From the NCBI GenBank assembly GCA_944363005.1, contig CALVTV010000026.1, forward strand, positions 1-15,850: 15,850 bases of DNA, in the 5' to 3' direction. The stretch's first letter is position 1. Each line of letters begins with the position of its first letter. A model generated the notes under the pieces. That model did not search any database and was not told where the DNA came from. It saw nothing but the letters and a program-made list of their open reading frames with translations. Both the position numbers and the translations under genes were made by a program. The DNA is from an uncultured Clostridia bacterium (GTDB lineage Bacteria; Bacillota; Clostridia; Christensenellales; Aristaeellaceae). Shown here one piece after another: positions 1-9,244 of the stretch.

Positions 1-2189
<2,189 letters not shown>

Positions 2190-2193
2190 GGGA

Positions 2194-2403
2194 ATTTCCT
2201 TTCTATATTAGTGATGGTTCATGGTGATCCTATGGGAAAATTGCGCCGCTTCTGCTTCCCGTGAAGGCATGCCCAAAAGGGCTGCTGCCAGCCCGGTTTA
2301 CAAACAGATTCGGCCTATACGCCTGCGGAGGTCATCCCGTCAGCGCATCTATCTTGAGCACGGCAAAGTACCGCGCGCAAAAATCCATATCGTTTTTATT
2401 ATA
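2194..2403 (-). promoter_or_regulatory. Promoter and ~200-nt leader of the RNase J gene
   Basis: A perfect -10 box TATAAT reads on the minus strand at 2403-2398, with a weak -35 (TTGCAT, 2427-2422) 18 bp upstream. This predicts transcription starting near 2391 and a leader of about 200 nt. The leader holds a 6-bp hairpin (GGGCTG/CAGCCC, 2294-2279) followed by TTTT, and a tiny four-codon frame (MNHH, 2222-2208) with its own AGGA just before the RNase J ribosome binding site. The -35 match is poor, so the promoter call rests mainly on the -10 box and on the lack of a better candidate. The rest of the divergent gap 2190-2579 shows no gene. Confidence 0.5.
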
Positions 2404-2476
2404 CACGTCAAGTCAAGCCCTATGCAAGCCCTTTGCGTGCAAATGCGCGGAAAAAAGGCGCCGCTCCTGCCGTCGC

Positions 2477-2505
2477 TTGATTTTTCTTCCAGATTATGTT
2501 ATGTT
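2477..2505 (+). promoter_or_regulatory. Promoter of the LCP/AI-2E transcription unit
   Basis: TTGATT at 2477-2482 and TATGTT at 2500-2505 are separated by 17 bp, each matching the sigma-A consensus at 4 of 6 positions. The predicted start near 2512 gives a leader of about 68 nt to the ATG at 2580, which is consistent with that start codon. Confidence 0.5.
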
Positions 2506-2579
2506 TAGAGGAAAAATTTTCATGCCCGATGCATGGGCTTCACATCTCTTTTTTAGCAGAAAGGACGGCCCAAACGCTT

Positions 2580-3479
2580 ATGACGCTCTCCCCTTCGCCC
2601 GCCGCGCGCGCGCGCGCATTTTTTGCGCGGCACAAAGCCCTTCGTATCGCCCTGTGCGCCCTGGCTGTGCTCCTGGTGCTGTTGCTGATCCTGCATCCGC
2701 GCGGGACCCGGACGTACCTGGTTCTGGGCATTGACAACTACGGTTCCCTGGATGAAAACGGCCGCAGCGACGTGATGATGCTCGTGCAGATCGATTTCAC
2801 CCATTCGGACATCACCACCGTCACGTTCGCGCGCGACACGTTCATTCCCGACACGTCCGGCCGCGACCAGAAGATCAACACCATCGTGCGCAACCACGAC
2901 GAGGACGCGCTGATGCAAGCCATCGAAGGCGCGTTTGACCTGCATATTGACGGCTGGTTCCGCGTCAATTTTACCACGGTCATCGAGCTGGTGGACGCCA
3001 TCGGCGGCGCGGACGTGGAACTGACCAGCAAGGAAGCCAACTACATCGACCGCACCATCGGCGCGTATCCGGACAATCCGCTTTCCGAGGGTGTTTGCCA
3101 TCTCAACGGCGCGCAGGCGCTTTGCTTTGCCCGCTGCCGCGCGCTGGACAACGACCTGGGCCGCGGCGAGCGCCAGAACCGGCTGATGGCCGCAATGGTG
3201 AAGCAAACCCGGCGCATGCGCATCGCCAACGTGGTCGCCGTGTTTAACAGCCTCAAGCATGCCTGGCGCTCCTCGCTGAGCGCGGGCGAACAGGTGCGCC
3301 TGCTCGCCTCGGCGCTCTGGCTGCGCGGGGCAAAGACCACGTCGGTCGGCGTGCCGTTTGAAGGCTACTGGCATTACGGCGAGGTCGGCGGCAACAACGG
3401 CATCGTCATCGACCTTGAGGACAACACGCGCCTGCTGCACGAGGCGCTCGGCCTGAGCGCATCCCCCGATCAACCTTAA
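2580..3479 (+). CDS. LytR-CpsA-Psr (LCP) family protein
   Basis: LCP proteins are membrane-anchored phosphotransferases that attach anionic polymers such as teichoic acids or capsule to peptidoglycan. The 299-residue product has a short basic N-terminus, one membrane segment at about 21-39 and an extracellular LCP domain from about residue 46 (YLVLGIDNYG). Recognisable family residues are D64, the ARDT motif (R85, D86), KIN at 98-100, ELVDAIGG near 136-143, the catalytic-type arginines R185/R187 in CFARCRALDND, and R195/R198-Q199 in GRGERQNR. An upstream in-frame ATG at 2496 is possible, but it overlaps the predicted -10 box. The ATG at 2580 has AGAAAGGA upstream at a slightly long spacing. 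The stop is 15 nt before the next gene, so the two are very probably cotranscribed. The protein is short and lacks an obvious C-terminal extra domain. The polymer it transfers is unknown. Confidence 0.9.
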   Translation: MTLSPSPAARARAFFARHKALRIALCALAVLLVLLLILHPRGTRTYLVLGIDNYGSLDENGRSDVMMLVQIDFTHSDITTVTFARDTFIPDTSGRDQKINTIVRNHDEDALMQAIEGAFDLHIDGWFRVNFTTVIELVDAIGGADVELTSKEANYIDRTIGAYPDNPLSEGVCHLNGAQALCFARCRALDNDLGRGERQNRLMAAMVKQTRRMRIANVVAVFNSLKHAWRSSLSAGEQVRLLASALWLRGAKTTSVGVPFEGYWHYGEVGGNNGIVIDLEDNTRLLHEALGLSASPDQP

Positions 3480-3494
3480 AGGAGCTGAATCCGC

Positions 3495-4724
3495 TTGAGT
3501 GAACGCAAAAAGACGTATTTCCGCCTGATCGCGGAGGTCGTCTGCCTGATTGTATCCGTGGCGCTGGTGGTGGTGTTCAGCCGTCCTGTGATCGCCATTT
3601 TGCTGCCGTTCCTCATCGCCTTTGTCACGGCCTGGGCGCTCAACCCCATCATTCGCCGGCTGCACAGCCGCCTGCGCCTGACGCGCAAGCTCTTTTCCTA
3701 TGTTCTGGTGCTCGTGCTCTACGCGGTGCTCTTCGGGCTTTGCATGTGGTTTGCAACCCTGCTGATCTCCCAGGTGATCGACCTGGCCAAGGCCGTGCCC
3801 ACCATCATCGCGCAGCTGCAAAGCGTGTACAATCAGCTCATCGCCTCGCTGCACGAGCTGCTCTCCGTTCTGCCCGAAGAGTACGAGCCGATGCGCGAGG
3901 AAGTCTTTGCGCTGCTGTCCACAGGCTGGGAATGGCTGCGCAGCTTCATCACGCGGGTGCTCGGTTCCGCCGTGGGCGTAACCAGCAACGTGGCGATGGA
4001 AGTGCCCGGTTTTGTGATCTTCCTGACCGTGCTCGTGCTCGCCAGCTGCATCATCACCGCGGATTTCCCCAATCTGCGCGAGAACATCTACGGCTACCTG
4101 GGCAAGAAGGGCAAGGAGTCCGTGCGCCTGGTCGGCCATAGTTTCCGCACTGCCGTGCTCGGCTTCTTCCGCTCCCAGCTGATCTTCGCGCTGCTTGACA
4201 TGGCCATCATCCTCACGGCCTTCTTCATCATCGGCGTGCCTTATCCCCTGCCCATCGCGCTGGTGCTCGCCTTCTTGGATTTTATTCCCTTCTTCGGCGC
4301 GGGCACGGCGCTCGTCCCCTGGGGCTTCCTCTGCCTGCCGCTGGGGCTGTTCACCATGGGCTTTCAGCTGCTGGTGCTCTACGCCATCCTCTACGTCATC
4401 CGCCGGATCTTTGAACCGCGCATCCTCGGCGGCGCGACGGGCTTTTCCTCGCTGCAAATGCTGTTTTCGATGTACGCCGGCATGCAGCTGGCGGGCGTTA
4501 CCGGCCTGGTCATCGCCCCGATCATCTGGATTGCGGGCGTCAACTTCCTGAGAACCGGCGCGCTGGACGGCTTTTTCTCCGACATCCGCTTCGTCGCGCA
4601 GGATATTCACAAGACCATCGGCCGCCCTTTCCCCACCAAGACCACGGAGCCGCCCGCCCCTTCGCCCCTGCATGGGCCGGAGCGCGGACTGTTCTCCCTG
4701 TTTGGCCGCAAGAAGAAGGTTTGA
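3495..4724 (+). CDS. AI-2E family (YtvI-like) membrane permease
   Basis: A 409-residue polytopic inner-membrane protein of the AI-2E/PerM family. It begins at TTG: a clear AAAGGAG (3478-3484) lies 10 nt upstream and no ATG is suitably placed. It has two N-terminal membrane segments (about 11-29 and 31-50, with IAFVTAWALNP at 41-51), a third near 68-92, an extracytoplasmic stretch to about 165, then several helices including FLDFIPFFGAGTALVPWG near 260-277, and an EPRILG motif near 306. This arrangement is typical of YtvI, a sporulation-associated branch in Firmicutes, but other AI-2E-family members look similar. Transport substrates are not reliably known, and the family name does not prove autoinducer export. 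The C-terminal tail of about 40 residues is polar, proline-rich and then basic. It is the second gene of a unit with the LCP protein. Confidence 0.88.
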   Translation: MSERKKTYFRLIAEVVCLIVSVALVVVFSRPVIAILLPFLIAFVTAWALNPIIRRLHSRLRLTRKLFSYVLVLVLYAVLFGLCMWFATLLISQVIDLAKAVPTIIAQLQSVYNQLIASLHELLSVLPEEYEPMREEVFALLSTGWEWLRSFITRVLGSAVGVTSNVAMEVPGFVIFLTVLVLASCIITADFPNLRENIYGYLGKKGKESVRLVGHSFRTAVLGFFRSQLIFALLDMAIILTAFFIIGVPYPLPIALVLAFLDFIPFFGAGTALVPWGFLCLPLGLFTMGFQLLVLYAILYVIRRIFEPRILGGATGFSSLQMLFSMYAGMQLAGVTGLVIAPIIWIAGVNFLRTGALDGFFSDIRFVAQDIHKTIGRPFPTKTTEPPAPSPLHGPERGLFSLFGRKKKV

Positions 4725-4776
4725 CGCCCTGCTCTACGCGCCATGCTGCACAGCCGCATTTCCCGCAATTCACAGG

Positions 4777-4805
4777 ATGACAGCGCCCGTAAAATCTGCT
4801 ATAAT
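4777..4805 (+). promoter_or_regulatory. Promoter of the XpaC-like gene
   Basis: ATGACA (4777-4782, 5 of 6 consensus) and a perfect TATAAT (4800-4805) are spaced by 17 bp, predicting a start near 4812 and a leader of about 40 nt. No terminator is visible between the permease gene and this site, so read-through from upstream may add to expression. Confidence 0.7.
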
Positions 4806-4850
4806 AGGGGCGTTCCATCGATTTTATGTTGTGTCGGAGGCTTCTCAAAT

Positions 4851-5720
4851 ATGAAAGCAAGGCGCATTTTGAAAAAACTCAACTATTTGCCCCGTTGGGC
4901 CTGGTATATCGCGTCCCTGGCCGTCGCCTTCCCCGTAGGCCCGGTGTTCGTCTACCTCGCCTTCCATGTTCTGGAAAAGGCCGCGCAGGACGAACGCGAA
5001 GAGGCGCCGGTCATGGACTGGGACGTGGATATCGACGACCACGGCGTGCATGTGCGCCGGAGCCGCCGCCGTTACGGACGCCGCCAGGCGCAGAACGTTT
5101 ACCAGGACGAGGAATGCACCGTGACCGGCGATGAGGACGTCGCCGCCCGTTGGCAGCAGACCGAGGAAAGCGCCCGCCACGCCCAGAGCCAGACGAAGGC
5201 CCCTGCGGACGAGGACGACTGCGCCGGGGTCATTCGCGAGGGCCGCGAGGTGCTGCGCTCCATTCGCTACGCCAACGACCTGATTCCGGACCCCGCGCTC
5301 TCCGCTCAGATTGATTCCATCGAGCGCAGCTGCGAGCAAATTCTCTCCATTCTGGAGCAGCGGCCGACGCTGCTTCCCCAGCTGCGCACGTTCCTGCGCT
5401 ATTATCTGCCCACCACGCTCAAGCTCCTCGACGCGCGCGCCCGCCTTGAAAATTCCGCCAGCACGCCCAAGGCCCGCGAGGTCAGCGCGCGCATCAGCGA
5501 AGCGCTCGGCGTCATCGACAAGGCGTTTGCCCGCCAGGTTGAGGCGCTGGACGCCTACCGTTTCATCGATCTGGAGAGCGAGATGGACGTCCTGCGCGAT
5601 ATGCTGCGCGCGGACGGGCTCATCGACGACCCCACCGACGCCCAGGACGATCCCTTCGCGCAGGTGCTCTCCGGCCGCGCATCTTCCTCCAAGGGCGGCA
5701 CGCCCATGGCCTCGCACTGA
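4851..5720 (+). CDS. XpaC-like membrane-anchored protein (5-bromo-4-chloroindolyl phosphate hydrolysis family)
   Basis: A 289-residue protein resembling the XpaC family of Firmicutes. That family was named for hydrolysis of a chromogenic phosphate, but its physiological role is unclear, and it often sits beside a toxic-anion-resistance (TelA-like) gene. The start ATG at 4851 has GGAGG (4836-4840) 10 nt upstream. Visible parts are a basic N-terminus, a membrane region at about 17-40, a charged Arg/Asp-rich linker to about 125, and a helical domain at 125-260. The domain carries family-like segments: LRTFLRYYLPTTLKLLD (178-194), a paired-helix region around ARISEALGVIDKAF, and YRFIDLESEMDVLRDML (236-252). 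The Ser/Gly-rich tail looks disordered. I see no classical phosphatase motif. No telA-like neighbour is visible; the next gene is preceded by a terminator and its own promoter. Confidence 0.8.
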   Translation: MKARRILKKLNYLPRWAWYIASLAVAFPVGPVFVYLAFHVLEKAAQDEREEAPVMDWDVDIDDHGVHVRRSRRRYGRRQAQNVYQDEECTVTGDEDVAARWQQTEESARHAQSQTKAPADEDDCAGVIREGREVLRSIRYANDLIPDPALSAQIDSIERSCEQILSILEQRPTLLPQLRTFLRYYLPTTLKLLDARARLENSASTPKAREVSARISEALGVIDKAFARQVEALDAYRFIDLESEMDVLRDMLRADGLIDDPTDAQDDPFAQVLSGRASSSKGGTPMASH

Positions 5721-5734
5721 CAAGTGAATTTTAC

Positions 5735-5766
5735 AAGCGGCTCAACGGCCGCTTTTTTCTTTTTTC
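5735..5766 (+). terminator. Intrinsic terminator after the XpaC-like gene
   Basis: A perfect 7-bp stem AAGCGGC/GCCGCTT (5735-5741 and 5748-5754) with a 6-nt loop runs straight into a T tract broken by only one C (5753-5765). It lies 15 nt past the stop codon. Confidence 0.92.
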
Positions 5767-5851
5767 TCGTATCCATCCGTCAACATTTTCACGTCTGTCA
5801 AATATTTCATACCCAACATTCAATTTTTTGTACCAAATATACGCAGAAATC

Positions 5852-5921
5852 TTTACTTTTTTCACAATCGACACTATAATACATATTAACGCACGTATAT
5901 CGCGTGTTCAAAAAAAGGAGG
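5852..5921 (+). promoter_or_regulatory. Promoter and ribosome binding site of the flavoprotein gene
   Basis: TTTACT (5852-5857) and a perfect TATAAT (5875-5880) are spaced by 17 bp inside a markedly AT-rich stretch (5767-5915). AGGAGG at 5916-5921 sits 9 nt before the ATG at 5931. A short imperfect inverted repeat (CACG...CGTG, about 5892-5906) overlaps the early transcribed region and could be an operator, but it is too weak to assign. Confidence 0.65.
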
Positions 5922-5930
5922 AAATATCTG

Positions 5931-7913
5931 ATGAAAAAGGAAATTTCCAGACGCTCGTTTCTCAAGGGCACGGCAGCCGGCGCGCTGACGTTGGCCTGCG
6001 CGGGCATCGCCGGCGGCGCGGCAGCGGAAGCCGCGGACAACGGCATCACCTGGGACGCGGAGTATGACGTCGTTGTACTGGGTTACGGCGGAGCGGGCGC
6101 GAACGCAGCCGTTGCGGCCTATGAAAAGGGCGCGAAGGTTCTGCTGACCGACAAGGCCCCGGCCGGCCTGGAGGGCGGCAACACGATGGCTTCCGGCCAG
6201 TTCATCATGTCCACGGACGATCCGGAACAGCTCTATATCTACCTGACCACCCTGATGGGCAAGTTCAACAACTGGGACGGCGAAGCCGTCCGCGCCTACT
6301 GCGAGGGCTGCGCCGGCAACTACGAATGGATGACCAAGGTGCTCGGCGGCGATCCGGAAATCATCTGCCCGACCTATCCGACGGTTGAGAAGGCTGCCGA
6401 CGAGACCACCACCAACGGCTGGTTCGAGACCGACAATCCGTACGGCATCGGCCGCAAGGGCTACGTCTATCGCTGGCAGGAGTTCCCGGAGTACGAGTCC
6501 GGCAAGCACTGCTGGTGCCTCACCGCTTCCGGCGGACGCTTCGACCGCAGCTACTACGACCTTTGCCAGAAGGCCGTGCAGGCGCGTCCGGAGATCGACG
6601 TCTGGTCCGCGGCCCCGGGCAAGAAGCTGCTCACCGACGCCAAGGGCGCGGTCATCGGCTGCGTCATCGAGAAGGACGGCAAGCTCCTGAACGTCAAGGC
6701 CAACGGCGGCGTCGTTCTGGCGACCGGCGGCTTTGAGCACAACAAGGAAATGGTTTCCAGCTACCTGCAGCAGCCCTATGTCCATCAGCGCGGCGGCGTC
6801 TACAACGACGGCGACGGCATCAAGATGGCGACGGCGGTCGGCGCGGACCTCTGGCACATGAGCAACAGCGCCGGCTTCTCCTGGACGTACAAGAACCCGA
6901 ACCTGTCCACGGTCGGCCTGGGCGGCCCGAGCGCAACGCTGGGCGTCATCGTCGGCCTGGGCGGCAGCCGCTTCATGAACGAAGCCGCCGAGAACCGCCA
7001 CGGCCGCATCGACATCGGTGGCCGCTGGATCTCCACGCCGATGCCGCTGCCCTCCTACGTCGTGCATGACGCGGACCAGCTGGCGACCAAGTTCATGAGC
7101 ACGTTCTCCGACGGCTACGTCGACGAGATTGCCAGCGGCGAAGTGCTCACCGGCAACACGCTCGAGGAGCTGGCCGAGGCCATCCGCCAGTCCAACGGCG
7201 GCAAGGACGCCCCCGACTTTGACACCGAGAAGTTCGTCGCCTCCATCAACGCTTACAACAAGCGCTATGACGCCGGCGAGGACGCCGACTACGGCCGTCC
7301 CTTCAGCACGATGAAGCCGGTCAAGACCGGTCCGTTCTACGCTGTGAAGATCGGCCCGACGTACTTCAACACCATGGGCGGCCCGCGCCGCAACAAGTAC
7401 GCGCAGGTCATCAACGTAGAGGGCTACCCGATCGAGGGCCTGTTCTCCGCGGGCGAGCTGGGCTCCATCTTCTGCGACATGTACAACGGCTCCGGCAACC
7501 TGGGCGAGACGATGGTCTTCGGCCGCTATGCGGGCGAGAACGCCGCGCTGCGCGCCAAGGGCGAGTTCCAGGGCGAGACCAAGCCCGTCACCACCTGGCA
7601 GGGCGAGGAAGAGGAAGTCGCGCAGGTCACCACCGTCACCGGCACCTACAAGGACGGCGTCTACGAGGGCACCGGCACGGGCTTCGGCGGCGCGATCAAC
7701 GTGGCCGTGACCATCGAGGGCGGCAAGATCGCCAAGGTCGAGGTGCTCAGCCACAAGGAAACGCCGAACATCGGCGGCGTCGCCATGGAGAGCTACTGCA
7801 CGTCCGTTGTGGAGACGCAGGGCGTCGAAATCGACGCGGTTGCCAGCGCTTCCAACACGCTCAAGGGCTTCCAGGCGGCGGTCAACGACGCGCTGAGCAA
7901 AGCCATCGAATAA
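5931..7913 (+). CDS. Tat-exported FAD-dependent reductase with C-terminal FMN-binding domain (fumarate-reductase-like flavoprotein)
   Basis: A 660-residue flavoprotein of the FAD_binding_2 (fumarate reductase/urocanate reductase-like) group. The ATG at 5931 is chosen over 5904 because AGGAGG lies 9 nt upstream and the product then begins with a twin-arginine signal (SRRSFLK at 6-12, hydrophobic to about 35). The FAD dinucleotide motif VLGYGGAGA is near 49-57, and the FAD-closing segment GSGNLGETMVFGRYAGENAA is at about 519-538. Residues 571-660 form an FMN-binding domain ending in DAVASASNT near 632-640, where Ser replaces the usual Thr of the flavinylation motif. Histidine and arginine residues expected for fumarate catalysis appear replaced: FNTMGG where HHTMGG is usual, and MYNGSGN where an NRLGGN-type motif is usual. 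I therefore do not call it fumarate reductase; the substrate is unknown. It likely acts outside the membrane as a terminal reductase. It has its own promoter and terminator and no ApbE or cytochrome neighbour in view. Codon choice is strongly biased, suggesting high expression. Confidence 0.9.
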   Translation: MKKEISRRSFLKGTAAGALTLACAGIAGGAAAEAADNGITWDAEYDVVVLGYGGAGANAAVAAYEKGAKVLLTDKAPAGLEGGNTMASGQFIMSTDDPEQLYIYLTTLMGKFNNWDGEAVRAYCEGCAGNYEWMTKVLGGDPEIICPTYPTVEKAADETTTNGWFETDNPYGIGRKGYVYRWQEFPEYESGKHCWCLTASGGRFDRSYYDLCQKAVQARPEIDVWSAAPGKKLLTDAKGAVIGCVIEKDGKLLNVKANGGVVLATGGFEHNKEMVSSYLQQPYVHQRGGVYNDGDGIKMATAVGADLWHMSNSAGFSWTYKNPNLSTVGLGGPSATLGVIVGLGGSRFMNEAAENRHGRIDIGGRWISTPMPLPSYVVHDADQLATKFMSTFSDGYVDEIASGEVLTGNTLEELAEAIRQSNGGKDAPDFDTEKFVASINAYNKRYDAGEDADYGRPFSTMKPVKTGPFYAVKIGPTYFNTMGGPRRNKYAQVINVEGYPIEGLFSAGELGSIFCDMYNGSGNLGETMVFGRYAGENAALRAKGEFQGETKPVTTWQGEEEEVAQVTTVTGTYKDGVYEGTGTGFGGAINVAVTIEGGKIAKVEVLSHKETPNIGGVAMESYCTSVVETQGVEIDAVASASNTLKGFQAAVNDALSKAIE

Positions 7914-7926
7914 TCCGCATATTCCC

Positions 7927-7963
7927 GGCCGCCGGCAGCCATGCTGGCGGCCTCTTTGTCTTT
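7927..7963 (+). terminator. Intrinsic terminator of the flavoprotein gene
   Basis: A 10-bp stem GGCCGCCGGC/GCTGGCGGCC (7927-7936 and 7943-7952, one G-U pair) with a 6-nt loop is followed by TCTTTGTCTTT. It starts 13 nt after the stop codon. Confidence 0.85.
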
Positions 7964-8087
7964 AAAACGCCAATGGCGGCGCGGGAAAGTCTCCACCGCG
8001 CTCCGCCTCCAAGCGCAGCGCAAGGCACGGAAGGGCTCATGTCCCATGCCTCGCGACGGCCTTATCCTGCAACCGCAAAGAACAAAT

Positions 8088-8121
8088 TCAAAAACAGGGC
8101 ATCCCGACGGGATGCCCTGTT
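8088..8121 (-). terminator. Terminator of the uxa operon (perfect 13-bp hairpin)
   Basis: AACAGGGCATCCC (8093-8105) and GGGATGCCCTGTT (8109-8121) form a perfect 13-bp stem with a 3-nt loop. Read on the minus strand the stem ends in TGTTTTTG, so it mainly serves the leftward operon; on the plus strand the T run is poor. It lies about 140 nt past the eda stop codon. The remaining sequence of the convergent gap 7914-8261 shows no gene and no other clear signal. Confidence 0.85.
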
Positions 8122-8261
8122 GCTTTGTATTCACGCTTTCCGATTCTGTCCGCACCGCAGATGTCCTGCGCTGAATTCCCCGTTTCGGCGAATGGTTGCT
8201 CTGCGCCTCCCGGCGGGCTTTCCCCCGCCCGGCGCGCAAAGCGACGCGGCTTGCATCGCGC

Positions 8262-9218
8262 TTACTTCTGCACGAGGTGGATGGCGAAGCCCGCGATTTC
8301 GTCCTTCAGGTAGATGGACTTGAGCTGGCCGTCCTTCACGTTCGCGCTGCTCTCGTCGAACTCGAAGCCCTGGCGCTCCAGGTACGCCTTCGCGCGCTCG
8401 ATGAAGTTGGTCTTGATGCCGATATGGCCCTTCGCGCCGCGGAACGGCGTCTTCATGACCTCAATGCCCGTGCCCGCGAAGATGGAGGAATTGCCGACCT
8501 TCATCGTCCAGCCCAGCAGCTTGCACAGCTTGGTAGCCGTTTCGGTGGCCTCGGCCTCGTCGGCACTGTTGATGCCCACGTGCGCGATCTCCAGGCCGAG
8601 CATCAGCTGCACGGCGGAAGCGGTCAGCGCGCGGATGCGATCCCAATCCTTCGCCTTCACGGCGTCGCCGGGCACCATCCAGCTGCCGCCGCAGCAGACG
8701 ATCTTGTTAAAGGAGAGGTAGTCGAGCAGGTTCTTCTCGTTGACGCCGCCGGTGGGCATGAACTTCATGTCCACATAGGGCGCAGCGATGGACTTGATGT
8801 ACTTGAGGCCGCCCGCCGCTTCCGCCGGGAAGAACTTGACGGTCTTCAGGCCCAGGGAGAGCGCGACCTCGATGTCGCTCGGGTTGGCCGTGCCGGGGCA
8901 GACCGGAATGCCGATCTTCTGGCAGTACTTGACAACCTCGGGGTTGAGGCCCGGGGAGACGATGAACTTCGCGCCGGAAGCGACCGCGCGATCGACCTGC
9001 TCGGTGGTGAGCACGGTGCCCGCGCCCACGAGCATCTCCGGGAACGCCTCGCTCATGTTCTTGATGGCGTCGGCCGCGGCGGCCGTGCGGAAGGTGACCT
9101 CCGCGCAGGGCAGACCGCCCTCAATCAGGGCCTTGGCCAGCGGCACAGCGTCGGCCGCGTCGTTGATGGCAATGACCGGCACAATGCCGATCAGGGAAAA
9201 CTGCTTCATGACGTCCAT
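8262..9218 (-). CDS. eda: KDPG/KHG aldolase fused to a C-terminal VOC (glyoxalase-like) domain
   Basis: The N-terminal part (about 1-205) is a class I 2-keto-3-deoxy-6-phosphogluconate aldolase, which cleaves KDPG to pyruvate and glyceraldehyde 3-phosphate in the cytoplasm. E40, R44 (AEVTFRT) and Schiff-base K128 (TVKFFPAE) match E45, R49 and K133 of the E. coli enzyme, with the same 88-residue E-K spacing. PGTANPSD near 108 and PTGGV near 155 are also typical. Residues about 207-318 form an extra vicinal-oxygen-chelate domain: IAHVGIN with H213, a glutamate in GIEVMKTP, GHIGIKT with H265, and GFAIHLVQ at the end, which could supply metal ligands. Ordinary Eda is about 205-215 residues, so this is a true fusion in one frame. 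Start ATG at 9218 has GAGGAGG 8 nt upstream. It is the last gene of the operon, 26 nt after kdgF. The second domain's reaction is unknown. Confidence 0.92.
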   Translation of the reverse strand: MDVMKQFSLIGIVPVIAINDAADAVPLAKALIEGGLPCAEVTFRTAAAADAIKNMSEAFPEMLVGAGTVLTTEQVDRAVASGAKFIVSPGLNPEVVKYCQKIGIPVCPGTANPSDIEVALSLGLKTVKFFPAEAAGGLKYIKSIAAPYVDMKFMPTGGVNEKNLLDYLSFNKIVCCGGSWMVPGDAVKAKDWDRIRALTASAVQLMLGLEIAHVGINSADEAEATETATKLCKLLGWTMKVGNSSIFAGTGIEVMKTPFRGAKGHIGIKTNFIERAKAYLERQGFEFDESSANVKDGQLKSIYLKDEIAGFAIHLVQK

Positions 9219-9244
9219 GGGAATAACCTCCTCAAAATCTCATC

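Noticed and set aside
2496..2579. Longer N-terminus for the LCP protein from ATG 2496
   Set aside because: It would overlap the predicted -10 box, and it adds residues without family resemblance; ATG 2580 gives the usual short cytoplasmic tail before the membrane segment.
2553..4673. 706-codon open frame on the minus strand
   Set aside because: Antisense to both the LCP and AI-2E genes and crossing the gap between them; rich in His, Gln, Glu and Asp with no domain.
5950..6010. Possible lipobox (LAC) in the flavoprotein signal peptide
   Set aside because: The residues before the cysteine (T-L-A) do not fit the usual lipobox well; a cleavable Tat signal is more likely.
5886..7754. 622-codon open frame on the minus strand
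   Set aside because: Antisense to the flavoprotein reductase, with a composition typical of shadow frames and no ribosome binding site.
5931..7913. Naming the flavoprotein fumarate reductase or urocanate reductase
   Set aside because: Key substrate residues of fumarate reductases appear substituted, and nothing nearby indicates urocanate; only the general family is supportable.
8180..8250. GC-rich imperfect inverted repeat (CCGGCGGG/CCCGCCCGG) after eda
   Set aside because: Imperfect pairing and no T run; the perfect hairpin at 8093-8121 is the better terminator.
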